Below the pieces are notes generated by a model. That model saw nothing but the letters and a program-made list of their open reading frames with translations, was not told the DNA's origin and made no database searches. The translations under genes were made by a program, and so were the position numbers. 59,363 nt of DNA from JBPCOI01 sp051000395 (GTDB lineage Bacteria; Actinomycetota; Actinomycetes; Mycobacteriales; Jatrophihabitantaceae): the NCBI GenBank assembly GCA_051000395.1, contig JBPCOI010000020.1, positions 1 through 59,363 on the forward strand, given 5' to 3'. Shown in pieces: positions 44,674-52,758 of the stretch (positions are counted from its first letter, which is position 1; each line of letters begins with the position of its first letter).

Positions 44674-45297
44674 GTGGGCTCGCAGCTCGAGCGCGCCGTC
44701 GCGGTGATGGACCGGCTGCGCTCGCCGGGCGGCTGCCCCTGGGATGGCGAGCAGACCCACGAATCCCTGACGCGCTACCTGCTCGAGGAGACCTACGAGG
44801 TCCTCGAGGCGATCGAGACCAGGGACGTGGCGCTGCTGCGCGAGGAGCTGGGGGACCTGCTGCTGCAGGTCCTGTTCCACGCCCGGCTGGCCGAGGAGCT
44901 GCCTGCCGGTGAACGCTTCGGCATCGAGGACGTGGCGGGCGAGCTGGCGGACAAGCTGATCCGGCGGCACCCGCACGTCTTCGACGGCGCCGAGCCGGGC
45001 GACGCCGCGACGCTGAACGAGACCTGGGAGCGGCAGAAGATCGCCGAGAAGGGACGGACGTCCGCGCTCGAGGGCGTACCGCTCGCGCAGCCGGCGCTGG
45101 CCCTGTCGGCCAAGCTCGTCGCGCGGGCTGCCCGCGCCGGCCTGGACGTCGAGCCGGCGTCGGCCGACGAGCTCGGAGAACGGCTGTTCGCCCTCGTCCG
45201 CGAGGCGGTGGCGGCGAACATCGATCCAGAGGCCGCCCTGCGCCGGACGGCCCGCGCGTACCGCGCCGCGATCGTGCTGGCAGAGTCGCCGTCATGA
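44674..45297 (+). CDS. mazG: nucleoside triphosphate pyrophosphohydrolase MazG
   Basis: House-cleaning NTP pyrophosphatase of 207 residues. The core LRSPGGCPWDGEQTHESL, EETYEVLEAIE and EELGDLLLQVLFHA carry the conserved Glu/Asp metal ligands, and the C-terminal TLNETWERQKIAEK matches MazG. GTG 44674 follows the lipoprotein stop by 5 bases. In M. tuberculosis mazG also lies between mfd and eno and limits oxidised-nucleotide mutagenesis. Confidence 0.95.
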   Translation: MGSQLERAVAVMDRLRSPGGCPWDGEQTHESLTRYLLEETYEVLEAIETRDVALLREELGDLLLQVLFHARLAEELPAGERFGIEDVAGELADKLIRRHPHVFDGAEPGDAATLNETWERQKIAEKGRTSALEGVPLAQPALALSAKLVARAARAGLDVEPASADELGERLFALVREAVAANIDPEAALRRTARAYRAAIVLAESPS

Positions 45298-45806
45298 CGG
45301 AGCGTCCGCACACCCCCAAGAGCGCCGACGAGCGGGAGACTCTGGCCGGTTTCCTCGACCACTTCCGCGCCACGCTGGCCATGAAGTGCGACGGGCTGAG
45401 CCCCGAGCAGCTCGCCGAGCGAGCCGTGCCGCCCTCGTCGCTGTCGCTGCTCGGGCTGGTGCGGCACATGGGCGAGGTCGAGCGCGGCTGGTTCCGCGGC
45501 TTCGCGCGTGAGCAGACGAGCCCGAGGTACTACTCAGAGCAGAATCCCGACGGCGACTTCGACGACGCGCGCGGCGACGAGGCGATGGTGCGCGACGCGT
45601 TCGACTACTGGCAGCAGGAGATCGAACACGCGCGCGAGGTCGCCGCGGCCGGAGATCTGGACGCCACCCTCGAACGACACCGCGACGGCACCAGCCACAC
45701 GATGTCGCTGCGCTGGATCCTGGTGCACATGATCGAGGAATACGCGCGGCACTGCGGGCACGCCGACTTCCTGCGCGAACGCATCGACGGCGTGACCGGG
45801 GACTGA
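45294..45806 (+). CDS. DinB-family protein (DUF664)
   Basis: 170-residue helical protein starting near SADERETLAGFLDHFRATLAMKCDGLSPEQL and containing LVRHMGEVERGWFR and HMIEEYARHCGHADFLRE. The three conserved His of the DinB/DUF664 metal site are visible. Members include mycothiol-dependent transferases and uncharacterised proteins. Its ATG overlaps the mazG stop by 4 bases. Not a usual member of the mazG-eno neighbourhood. Confidence 0.88.
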   Translation: MTERPHTPKSADERETLAGFLDHFRATLAMKCDGLSPEQLAERAVPPSSLSLLGLVRHMGEVERGWFRGFAREQTSPRYYSEQNPDGDFDDARGDEAMVRDAFDYWQQEIEHAREVAAAGDLDATLERHRDGTSHTMSLRWILVHMIEEYARHCGHADFLRERIDGVTGD

Positions 45807-45807
45807 G

Positions 45808-45873
45808 TCGACGCCGACGACACGCCGCCGCCGACGACGCCGACGACGACGCCGGCGACGACGCCGGCGACAC
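45808..45873. repeat. degenerate GAC/GCC trinucleotide-type repeat
   Basis: Immediately after the DinB stop the sequence is an almost pure mixture of CGACGACGCC and CGCCGGCGAC units, including two copies of GACGCCGGCGAC. It lies in the 163-base gap before eno. It could fold or slip, and may be a decayed coding tail or a simple-sequence tract. An eno promoter was not recognised between 45874 and 45969. Confidence 0.8.
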
Positions 45874-45969
45874 GCGTCGCGGCTCGGCGCGTCCGGCGGG
45901 GCGAGCCGGGACGCGCGGCCCCGCCGGATAGGGTGAGCGGGACCGCTACTGCCCGTCGAAAGGACCTCC

Positions 45970-47271
45970 GTGGCCAGTATCGAGGCCGTCGGCGCCCGGG
46001 AGATCCTCGACTCCCGCGGCAATCCCACCGTCGAGGTCGAGGTCGCCCTCGACGACGGCACGCTGAGCCGCGCGTCGGTACCGAGCGGGGCGTCCACCGG
46101 GAAGTTCGAAGCTGTCGAGCTGCGCGACGGCGGTTCGCGCTACGGCGGCAAGGGGGTGCTCGACGCGGTCGCCGCGGTCCTCGACACGATCGGCCCGGAG
46201 CTGGTGGGATACGAGGCGAGCGAGCAACGCCTCGTCGACCAGGCGCTGCGCGATCTGGACGCCACAGCCGACAAGTCGCGCCTCGGCGCCAACGCCGTCC
46301 TCGGCGTCTCGCTCGCTGTCGCGAAGGCCGCCGCGAAATCCGCCGACCTGCCGCTGTTCCGCTACCTCGGCGGTCCCAACTCCCACCTGCTGCCCGTCCC
46401 GATGATGAACATCCTCAACGGCGGCGCGCATGCAGACTCCAACGTCGACGTCCAGGAGTTCATGATCGCCCCGATCGGCGCGCCGACGTTCGCCGAGGCG
46501 CTGCGCCAAGGCGTCGAGGTCTATCACGCGCTCAAAGCCGTGCTCAAGGCCAAGGGATTGGCCACCGGGCTGGGTGACGAGGGCGGCTTCGCCCCGAACC
46601 TCGACTCCAACCGGGCGGCACTCGATCTGATCGTCGAGGCGATCGGTGCTGCCGGCCTCATCCCCGGGGTCGACATCGCGCTTGCGCTCGACGTCGCGGC
46701 CTCGGAGTTCTGCGCCGACGGTAGCTACGAGTTCGAAGGCGAGACCAAGTCAGCCGACCAGCTCGTCGAGTACTACGTCGGGCTGGTCGAGGGGTATCCG
46801 ATCGTCTCGCTCGAAGATCCGCTGGACGAGGAGGACTGGACGGGCTGGCAGGCCCTCACCGGCCAGCTCGACGACCGCGTCCAGCTCGTCGGCGACGACA
46901 TCTTCGTGACCAATCCCGAACGCATCGCACGCGGCATCGAGGCCGGCGCGGCGAATGCCCTGCTGGTGAAGGTGAATCAGATCGGCACGCTCACCGAGAC
47001 CTTCGACGCCGTCGACCTGGCACATCGGCACGGCTACCGCTGCATGATCAGCCACCGCTCCGGCGAGACAGAGGACACCACTATCGCCGACCTCGCCGTC
47101 GCGACGAACTGCGGGCAGATCAAGACCGGTGCCCCGGCGCGCAGCGAACGCGTCGCGAAGTACAACCAGCTGCTGCGCATCGAGGAGGAACTCGACGACG
47201 CCGCGCGCTTCGCCGGCAGCGGAGCCTTCCCGCGCTATGCGCCCGCCGAGTTCACCCCGGCCCCCCGGTGA
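45970..47271 (+). CDS. eno: enolase
   Basis: Interconverts 2-phosphoglycerate and phosphoenolpyruvate. 433 residues, with AREILDSRGNPTVEVEV, the flexible SVPSGASTGKFEAVELRDG loop, the metal ligands in LALDVAASEF, SLEDPLDEEDW and LVGDDIFVTN, the catalytic Lys in LLVKVNQIGT and the terminal SHRSGETEDTTIADLAVA. Start GTG 45970. It overlaps the DivIC-like gene by GTGA. Confidence 0.98.
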   Translation: MASIEAVGAREILDSRGNPTVEVEVALDDGTLSRASVPSGASTGKFEAVELRDGGSRYGGKGVLDAVAAVLDTIGPELVGYEASEQRLVDQALRDLDATADKSRLGANAVLGVSLAVAKAAAKSADLPLFRYLGGPNSHLLPVPMMNILNGGAHADSNVDVQEFMIAPIGAPTFAEALRQGVEVYHALKAVLKAKGLATGLGDEGGFAPNLDSNRAALDLIVEAIGAAGLIPGVDIALALDVAASEFCADGSYEFEGETKSADQLVEYYVGLVEGYPIVSLEDPLDEEDWTGWQALTGQLDDRVQLVGDDIFVTNPERIARGIEAGAANALLVKVNQIGTLTETFDAVDLAHRHGYRCMISHRSGETEDTTIADLAVATNCGQIKTGAPARSERVAKYNQLLRIEEELDDAARFAGSGAFPRYAPAEFTPAPR

Positions 47272-47675
47272 GGCGCGCCCGTCCCGCCGGCAAGGCCCGC
47301 CGGGCGGTCACCGGCCGGGCGCTGGTGCTGGGCACGCTCCTCGTGCTGTTGCTCGTCCTGCTCGCCGCGCCGCTGAACCGGTATTTCGGCAGCCGCAACG
47401 ACGCCAGTCACGCCGCGCAACAGCTCAACGAGGACCGTCGCCAGCTCGCCGAGCTCACGCGCCAGCTCGCACTGTGGTCGGACCCCGGCTACCTACAGCA
47501 GCAGGCGCGCGCGCGGCTGCAGTACGCGATGCCCGGCGACACGGTCTACGTCGTCGTGAAGCGCGGCGCCAGATCCCAGATCGAGGCCACGCAGGGCGTC
47601 CCCGCGGGCAAGGCGGCTGCGGGCGCGTGGAACACCAGGCTGTGGAGCAGCGTCCAGCACGCCGGCGGCTCGTGA
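47268..47675 (+). CDS. septum formation initiator, DivIC/FtsB-like
   Basis: 135-residue single-pass membrane protein: a short basic cytoplasmic start, a hydrophobic segment (about residues 15-35), a coiled coil (AQQLNEDRRQLAELTRQLALW) and the FtsB/DivIC terminal motif with YLQQQARARLQYAMPGDTVYVVV. It works with FtsL and FtsQ at the division septum. The eno-divIC-DUF501-ppx order is conserved in actinobacteria. GTG 47268 overlaps eno by 4 bases. Confidence 0.93.
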   Translation: MRRARPAGKARRAVTGRALVLGTLLVLLLVLLAAPLNRYFGSRNDASHAAQQLNEDRRQLAELTRQLALWSDPGYLQQQARARLQYAMPGDTVYVVVKRGARSQIEATQGVPAGKAAAGAWNTRLWSSVQHAGGS

Positions 47676-47688
47676 CCTCCTCGCCCCG

Positions 47689-48183
47689 ATGATCGGCGCC
47701 GCGGACCGAGCGGTCGTCGCCGCCCAGCTGGGCCGTGCCCCGCGGGCGATGCGCGACGTGGCGCACCGCTGTGCGTGCGGGAACCCCGACGTCGTGGAGA
47801 CCTCACCGCGCCTGCCCGACGGCACCCCGTTCCCCACGCTGTACTACCTGAGCTGCCCGCGGGCCGCCTCGGCGATCGGCACGCTGGAGTCCTCCGGCCT
47901 GATGCGCGAGATGAGCGAGCGGCTGCGCACCGACGGGCAGCTGGCCGCCGCGTACGGGCGTGCCCACGAGTCCTACCTCGCCCGGCGCCGGCAGATCGCG
48001 CCCGTCGCCGAGATCGAGGGCGTGAGCGCCGGCGGGATGCCCACGCGCGTCAAGTGCCTGCACGTCCTCGTCGGGCACGCCCTCGCCGCAGGACCGGGCG
48101 TGAACCCGCTCGGGGACGAGGCGCTGGCCCTCCTGCCCGACTGGTGGGCGTCGGGCCCGTGCGTCCCGCCGGCCGGCACGTGA
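47689..48183 (+). CDS. DUF501 family protein
   Basis: 164 residues, with the family segments MRDVAHRCACGNPDVVETSPRL, FPTLYYLSCPRAASAIGTLE and VKCLHVLVGHALAAGPGVNPLG, including conserved Cys and His that may bind metal. DUF501 is almost restricted to actinobacteria and always near eno/ppx; its function is not established. It overlaps the ppx start by GTGA. Confidence 0.93.
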   Translation: MIGAADRAVVAAQLGRAPRAMRDVAHRCACGNPDVVETSPRLPDGTPFPTLYYLSCPRAASAIGTLESSGLMREMSERLRTDGQLAAAYGRAHESYLARRRQIAPVAEIEGVSAGGMPTRVKCLHVLVGHALAAGPGVNPLGDEALALLPDWWASGPCVPPAGT

Positions 48184-49103
48184 CGCGCGTCGCGGGGATC
48201 GACTGCGGCACCAACTCGATCAGGCTGCTGATCGCCGATCCCGCCACCTGCGGCGTGACGGACGTCGTGCGCGAGATGCGCATCGTGCGGCTGGGGCAGG
48301 GCGTCGACCGCACCGGACGCATCGCCGACGACGCGCTGGAACGCACCCGCGTCGCGCTCGCCGACTACGCCGCGACGATCGCCGGCCACGGCGCCGAGCG
48401 GGTGCGGATGGTCGCCACCAGCGCCACCCGCGACGCCGTGAACCGCGCGGACCTCGTGGCGATGGTGCGCGCCACGGTCGGGGTGGACCCGGAGGTCATC
48501 ACCGGCGCGCAGGAGGCCGAGCTGTCGTTCACCGGTGCGCTCAGCGGCCTGCCGGGACTGGCCGGTCCGCTGCTCGTCGCGGACATCGGCGGTGGATCGA
48601 CCGAGCTCGTCCTGGGTGGGACGGCCACCGGGGCCGGGTTGCGTTCGCACAGCATGGACGTCGGCTGCGTGCGGATGACCGAGCGGCACCTGCACGACGA
48701 CCCGCCGACGCAGGCGCAGAGCCAGGCCACCGTGCAGGACCTGCGGGCGGCGATCGCGGTAGCCGCGGCGGACGTCCCGCTCGACACCGGCGCCACCCTC
48801 GTCGGCGTCTCGGGCACCGTCACCACGCTCGCCGCCATCGTGCTCGGGCTCGAGCACTACGACGCCGCGGCCATCCACGGCTCGGTGCTGAGCGCGGAGC
48901 AGATCGGTGAGGTCACCGACCGGCTGCTGCGGATGACGCACTCCGAGCGCGCAGCGCTGCCGGTGATGCATCCGGGACGGGTGGACGTGATCGGCGGCGG
49001 CGCGCTGGTGCTGCGCACCCTCGTCGAGGTGATCGGTACGGGCGAGGTCGTGGTCAGCGAGCACGACATCCTGGACGGGATCGTGCTGAGCCTGCTGGGC
49101 TGA
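48180..49103 (+). CDS. ppx: exopolyphosphatase / guanosine pentaphosphate phosphohydrolase (Ppx/GppA)
   Basis: 307 residues, ASKHA fold. GIDCGTNSIRLLIAD (phosphate 1), MVATSATRDAVNR, the second phosphate motif ADIGGGSTELVLG and the C-terminal VIGGGALVLRTL are intact. It degrades polyphosphate and/or pppGpp; this short actinobacterial form (like Rv1026) lacks the C-terminal HD domain of the E. coli enzyme. GTG 48180 overlaps the DUF501 stop. The longer ORF upstream is a shadow of DUF501. Confidence 0.94.
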   Translation: MTRVAGIDCGTNSIRLLIADPATCGVTDVVREMRIVRLGQGVDRTGRIADDALERTRVALADYAATIAGHGAERVRMVATSATRDAVNRADLVAMVRATVGVDPEVITGAQEAELSFTGALSGLPGLAGPLLVADIGGGSTELVLGGTATGAGLRSHSMDVGCVRMTERHLHDDPPTQAQSQATVQDLRAAIAVAAADVPLDTGATLVGVSGTVTTLAAIVLGLEHYDAAAIHGSVLSAEQIGEVTDRLLRMTHSERAALPVMHPGRVDVIGGGALVLRTLVEVIGTGEVVVSEHDILDGIVLSLLG

Positions 49104-49218
49104 CCCCCGGTGAGCCGGATTGGACCGACGTGCTGGACTGAACTCGCCTGAGCCTGCTGATTCCCCGGCTCGTTCCCGCGGATCCGTCCGGTCGAGCCGC
49201 CGACCGCGGGAAGGCCGT

Positions 49219-49572
49219 TCAGGACTTTGCTGCCGCGTCGCGGGCGTCCACCTTCGCCTGGGCCGCCTCGAGCTTGCGCGCGGCCTTGCCGGGCTTCGGC
49301 GGCGGCGGGGCGTTGCCGGTGATCACGCGGAAGGTCTTCTCCGCTCCGCGCCTGGTGGCGAACTCGGCGGCCACCACGCCGGCCGCGGACAGTGCTGCCC
49401 AGCCCATCGCATCGGTCCACATGGCGCCGCGCTCACTCGGCTTGCGCGGGGGGTCGTCCGGGCGGGCCATGGCCCAGACCCGCTCGACGATCTTCTTGGT
49501 CGCGATTCCGACGGGAATCCCGAGGGCGATCGTCAGGATCTTCATGCCGATCTTGCCGGCCACCTCAGCCAT
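49219..49572 (-). CDS. DUF4235 family membrane-associated protein
   Basis: 117 residues, one or two hydrophobic segments. MKILTIALGIPVGIATKKIVERVW and GWAALSAAGVVAAEFATRRGAEKTFRVITG match DUF4235; the C-terminus is Lys/Ala-rich. The function is unknown. It is convergent with ppx and divergent from the uracil-DNA glycosylase gene. The 115 bases between ppx and this gene carry no clear feature. Confidence 0.85.
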   Translation of the reverse strand: MAEVAGKIGMKILTIALGIPVGIATKKIVERVWAMARPDDPPRKPSERGAMWTDAMGWAALSAAGVVAAEFATRRGAEKTFRVITGNAPPPPKPGKAARKLEAAQAKVDARDAAAKS

Positions 49573-49649
49573 CGTGACTCCGTCCGCAGTGAAGGGTGCC
49601 CTGGAACTCTACCCAGCTCGCGATCAGACCGGCATGCCAAGCTGGGTGA

Positions 49650-50504
49650 ATGTGCGTGCGTCCCGGATCGGGCTGGCCCGGCGACCGCGCGACCCCGCAC
49701 ACGCCGGTGGCCGGCAGCGGCGAGGAGGTCGGCACCCTTGCCTGCGGCGTGGCAGGCCTGCGCGATCTCGACGCCGCGGTCTCGGTGTGCCGCGCCTGCC
49801 CGCGGCTGGTGCAGTGGCGCGAGCAGGTGGCCGGCGCCCCGCGCCGCTCGTACGCAGCTGAGCGGTACTGGGGCCGTCCGGTCCCCGGCCTGGGGCCCGA
49901 GGACGCCCGCATCCTCGTCCTCGGCCTCGCTCCCGCGGCCCACGGCGGCAACCGCACCGGGCGCATGTTCACCGGCGACCGAAGCGGCGACTGGCTGTTC
50001 GCCGCGCTGCACCGCGCCGGGCTGGCCAGCCAGCCGACGTCGGTCTCGGCCGGCGACGGCCTGCAGCTTCGCGGCACCCGCATCACCGCCCCCGTCCACT
50101 GCGCCCCGCCGGCGAACAAGCCGAGCACCGAGGAGCGCGACGCGTGCCGCGGCTGGCTGGTCCGCGAGCTGGAACTGCTGTGGCCGCACCTGCGTGCCGT
50201 CGTCGTGCTCGGCGGCTTCGGCTGGTCCGCGCTGTGGCCGGCGCTTCGCGCCGCGGGCGTGCCCGTGCCCGGCGGCCTGCCGCGGTTCGGGCACGGCGTC
50301 GAGGCGAAGGTGGACGGCCGTACGGTGCTCGGCTGCTACCACGTCAGCCAGCAGAACACGTTCACCGGCCGGCTGACCGAGCCCATGCTGGATGCGATCT
50401 TCGGCCGCGCCGCGGAACTGGCCGGCCTGGCCGGTCCGCCTGACCGGTTCGGGGCGCCCGGGTTGCCCGGCCGGTCCGGGCCAGCCGGCCGGTTCGGTCC
50501 GTGA
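49650..50504 (+). CDS. uracil-DNA glycosylase, family 5 (UdgB-like)
   Basis: 284 residues, Fe-S-type UDG. VCRACPRLVQWRE supplies two of the cluster Cys; LGLAPAAHGGNRTGRMFTGDRSGDWLF is the family-5 motif A, and CYHVSQQNTFTGRLT contains the motif B His. It removes uracil and oxidised or deaminated bases. The last 30 residues are a Gly/Pro/Arg repeat (GRSGPAGRFGP) encoded by a GGCCGG-rich tract and are probably not part of the fold. GTG 49650 is uncertain; later starts near the conserved core are possible. Confidence 0.88.
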   Translation: MCVRPGSGWPGDRATPHTPVAGSGEEVGTLACGVAGLRDLDAAVSVCRACPRLVQWREQVAGAPRRSYAAERYWGRPVPGLGPEDARILVLGLAPAAHGGNRTGRMFTGDRSGDWLFAALHRAGLASQPTSVSAGDGLQLRGTRITAPVHCAPPANKPSTEERDACRGWLVRELELLWPHLRAVVVLGGFGWSALWPALRAAGVPVPGGLPRFGHGVEAKVDGRTVLGCYHVSQQNTFTGRLTEPMLDAIFGRAAELAGLAGPPDRFGAPGLPGRSGPAGRFGP

Positions 50505-50566
50505 CCGCCGTCGCCACCAGGGCCGCCGGGGTGGGTCCACAGCCGCTTCTTCGCTAGCGTCGAAGT

Positions 50567-51904
50567 ATGACAGCCCTTCACAAGCCGGTCCGGATCCTGA
50601 TCGTCGGCGGCGGGTACGTCGGCATGTACACCGCGCTCGGGCTGCGGCGCAAGCTGTCGCGGGGCGCCGCGGACATCACCGTCGTCGAACCGCAGTCGAA
50701 CATGACCTACCAGCCGTTCCTGCCGGAGGCGGCCGCCGGCAGCGTCGAACCACGGCACGTCGTGGTGCCGCTGCGGCGGGTGCTGCGCGGGTGCACCGTG
50801 ATCACCGGCGCCGTCACGAAGATCGAGCACTCGCGCCGCACGGCGACCATCGTGCCCAGCGAAGGGGAGTCCTTCCCGTTCGAGTACGACCTGCTCGTCG
50901 TCTGTCCCGGCTCGGTGTCGCGGCTGCTGCCGATCCCGGGACTGGCGGAGAACGGCATCGGCTTCAAGACGATCGGCGAGGCGATCTACCTGCGCAACCA
51001 CGTGCTCTCACGGCTGGATCTCGCGGCGTCCGTCGACAACGAGGCCGAGCGCCGCAAGGCCCTGACGTTCGTCTTCGTCGGCGGCGGGTACGCCGGCGTG
51101 GAGGCGATGGCCGAGCTCGAGGACATGGCACGGTACGCGACGCGCTACATCACGAATATCGAGCCGGCGGACATGCGCTGGCTGCTGGTCGAGGCCGCGA
51201 GCCGGATCATGCCCGAGGTGTCGGTTCGCTTGTCGGCCTACACCGCCGACCGGCTCGCCGAGCGCGGCATCGACGTGCGGCTCAACACCCGCCTCGAGTC
51301 CGCGCGGGGGGGCCACATCAAGCTCTCCGACGGCGAGGAGTTCGACGCGGGCACCTTGGTGTGGACGGCCGGGGTGAAGGCCAGCCCGATGCTCAAGGAC
51401 ACGGACCTGCCGCTGGACGACGCCGGCCGCCTGCCGTGCGCGGCCAACCTCACCGTCAAAGGTGTGAGCGGCGTGTTCGCGGCGGGGGACTGCGCGGCCG
51501 TGCCGGATCTGACCAAGGACGATCCCCACGCGTTGTGCGGGCCGAGCGCGCAGCACGCGGTGCGCCAGTCCAAGACGCTGGCCGCCAACATCGTGGCCAC
51601 CGTGCACGGCGGCGCGCTTCGCGACTACCGGCACAAGTACGCCGGGTCGGTCGCGTCCCTGGGCCTGTATCGCGGCGTCGCGGAGATCTACGGCATCAAG
51701 CTGCGCGGCCCGATCGCCTGGTTCATGCACCGCACCTACCACGTCTCGCGGATGCCGACGTTCAACCGCAAGGTGCGCGTGGTGGCCGACTGGACCGGCG
51801 CGCTGCTGTTTCGCCGCGAGGTCGTGTCGCTGGGCCAGTTGCAGGCGCCCCGCACCGAGTTCGAGGAGGCCGCGGGGCTACGCAAGCTGCCCGAGGTCTC
51901 ATAA
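50567..51904 (+). CDS. type II NADH dehydrogenase / FAD-dependent pyridine nucleotide-disulfide oxidoreductase
   Basis: 445 residues. Two Rossmann motifs are present, LIVGGGYVGMYTAL for FAD and FVFVGGGYAGVEAMAEL for NADH, plus the FAD-binding GVFAAGDCAAVPD and a C-terminal amphipathic, basic region that would attach to the membrane (HRTYHVSRMPTFNRKVRVVADW). It transfers electrons from NADH to menaquinone without proton pumping. It stands alone, 62 bases after udg. Confidence 0.92.
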   Translation: MTALHKPVRILIVGGGYVGMYTALGLRRKLSRGAADITVVEPQSNMTYQPFLPEAAAGSVEPRHVVVPLRRVLRGCTVITGAVTKIEHSRRTATIVPSEGESFPFEYDLLVVCPGSVSRLLPIPGLAENGIGFKTIGEAIYLRNHVLSRLDLAASVDNEAERRKALTFVFVGGGYAGVEAMAELEDMARYATRYITNIEPADMRWLLVEAASRIMPEVSVRLSAYTADRLAERGIDVRLNTRLESARGGHIKLSDGEEFDAGTLVWTAGVKASPMLKDTDLPLDDAGRLPCAANLTVKGVSGVFAAGDCAAVPDLTKDDPHALCGPSAQHAVRQSKTLAANIVATVHGGALRDYRHKYAGSVASLGLYRGVAEIYGIKLRGPIAWFMHRTYHVSRMPTFNRKVRVVADWTGALLFRREVVSLGQLQAPRTEFEEAAGLRKLPEVS

Positions 51905-51924
51905 GCGCCTCCCGTCCGAGCCCG

Positions 51925-51969
51925 ATTGTGCAACGTTCGGCCGCCGCACGCGGCCAAACGTTGCACAAT
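51925..51969. terminator. long inverted repeat, possible bidirectional terminator
   Basis: ATTGTGCAACGTT (51925-51937) pairs perfectly with AACGTTGCACAAT (51957-51969); after one mismatch GGCCGC pairs with GCGGCC around a 5-base loop. The hairpin begins 20 bases after the NADH dehydrogenase stop and ends 13 bases before the tRNA. There is no T-run, so it is either a U-tract-less terminator of the kind common in actinobacteria, a regulator site, or a repeat-family member. Confidence 0.7.
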
Positions 51970-51982
51970 TGCCGGGCGGCGG

Positions 51983-52055
51983 GCCCCCGTAGCCCAACGG
52001 CAGAGGCAGACCCCTTAAAAGGGTCCCAGTGTCGGTTCGAGTCCGACCGGGGGTA
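51983..52055 (+). tRNA. class-I tRNA with UAA anticodon (nominal Leu), no encoded CCA
   Basis: A 73-base cloverleaf is complete: acceptor GCCCCCG/CGGGGGT (7 bp, G1-U72 wobble), D arm with a 3-bp GCC/GGC stem, anticodon stem GACCC/GGGTC with loop CTTAAAA (anticodon TAA), a 5-base variable region, T arm GTCGG-TTCGAGT-CCGAC and discriminator A73. Bacterial tRNA-Leu normally has a long variable arm; here it is short. A73 fits leucine identity. The CCA end is not encoded, unlike the tRNA-Gln in this window. Confidence 0.85.
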
Positions 52056-52124
52056 CGCGGCGGCAGGAGCGTTGCGCCACCGAGCGGTGGCCAGGACGGA
52101 CGCGTGGCGACCGCCCGGGACCGC

Positions 52125-52307
52125 TCAGCCGCCGCTCTTGCGGCGGAAGGTCCGCTTGGTGGCGGCCGCGGCATGTTCGCCGTGGACCTTCGACTCGCCG
52201 TGCGCCTCGGCGGCGCGTTCTGACTGCTGGCTGCGCTTTCGTTCGAGGGCCGCGCGGAATTTGTCCTTCGCCTCGCCCGCGGCGCCACTGCCTGACTTGT
52301 CGCTCAT
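52125..52307 (-). CDS. DUF5302 family small protein
   Basis: 60-residue hydrophilic protein. AKDKFRAALERKRSQQS, the SKVHGEHA segment and the terminal KRTFRRKSGG are the DUF5302 pattern found in actinobacteria. No function is established. ATG 52307 (MSDKSGSG) is chosen as the natural start. It lies between the tRNA and the DDN gene on the opposite strand to the tRNA. Confidence 0.85.
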   Translation of the reverse strand: MSDKSGSGAAGEAKDKFRAALERKRSQQSERAAEAHGESKVHGEHAAAATKRTFRRKSGG

Positions 52308-52347
52308 GCTGCCAGCTTCGCACGTGCCAGGACGGCGCACCACGCGA

Positions 52348-52758
52348 TCATTCGCGTTCGAGGATCACGACCGGGATCTCGCGGGAGGTCTTGAGCTGGT
52401 ACTCGTCGTAGTCGGGCCAGGCCTGGGTCATCTGCCGCCACAACGCGGGTTTCTCCTCGGCCGTGGCGACGCGGGCCCGGGCAGGGAACCGCTCGTCCTT
52501 GATCTGTACCTGCACCTCGGGGTCGGCGCGCAGGTTGCGGTACCAGTCCGGTGGCTCGTCCGCGCCGCCCTTAGACGCCACGACGAGGTACGCACCGTCC
52601 CCGTGCGGGACGAAGATCAGTGGGGAGGTGCGGGGCCGGCCGGTGCGTCGGCCGGTCGTCGTCAGCAACAGGATCGTCGTGCCGTTGCGCCACTCGTAGC
52701 CTTCGGCGCCGCCGCTGGCCTGGTAGCGCTCCACGTGCTCGGTTCCGAAAAGGGTCAT
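52348..52758 (-). CDS. deazaflavin (F420)-dependent nitroreductase-family protein (DDN type)
   Basis: 136 residues. TTILLLTTTGRRTGRPRTSPLIFV, the YLVVASKGGADEPPDWYRNLRADPEV segment and the WPDYDEYQLKTSREIPVVIL end are the DDN family signature, implying coenzyme F420 binding and therefore an F420-producing actinobacterium. The substrate is unknown; relatives reduce quinones or nitroaromatics. Its ATG overlaps the pirin stop by 4 bases, so the two are a pair. Confidence 0.93.
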   Translation of the reverse strand: MTLFGTEHVERYQASGGAEGYEWRNGTTILLLTTTGRRTGRPRTSPLIFVPHGDGAYLVVASKGGADEPPDWYRNLRADPEVQVQIKDERFPARARVATAEEKPALWRQMTQAWPDYDEYQLKTSREIPVVILERE

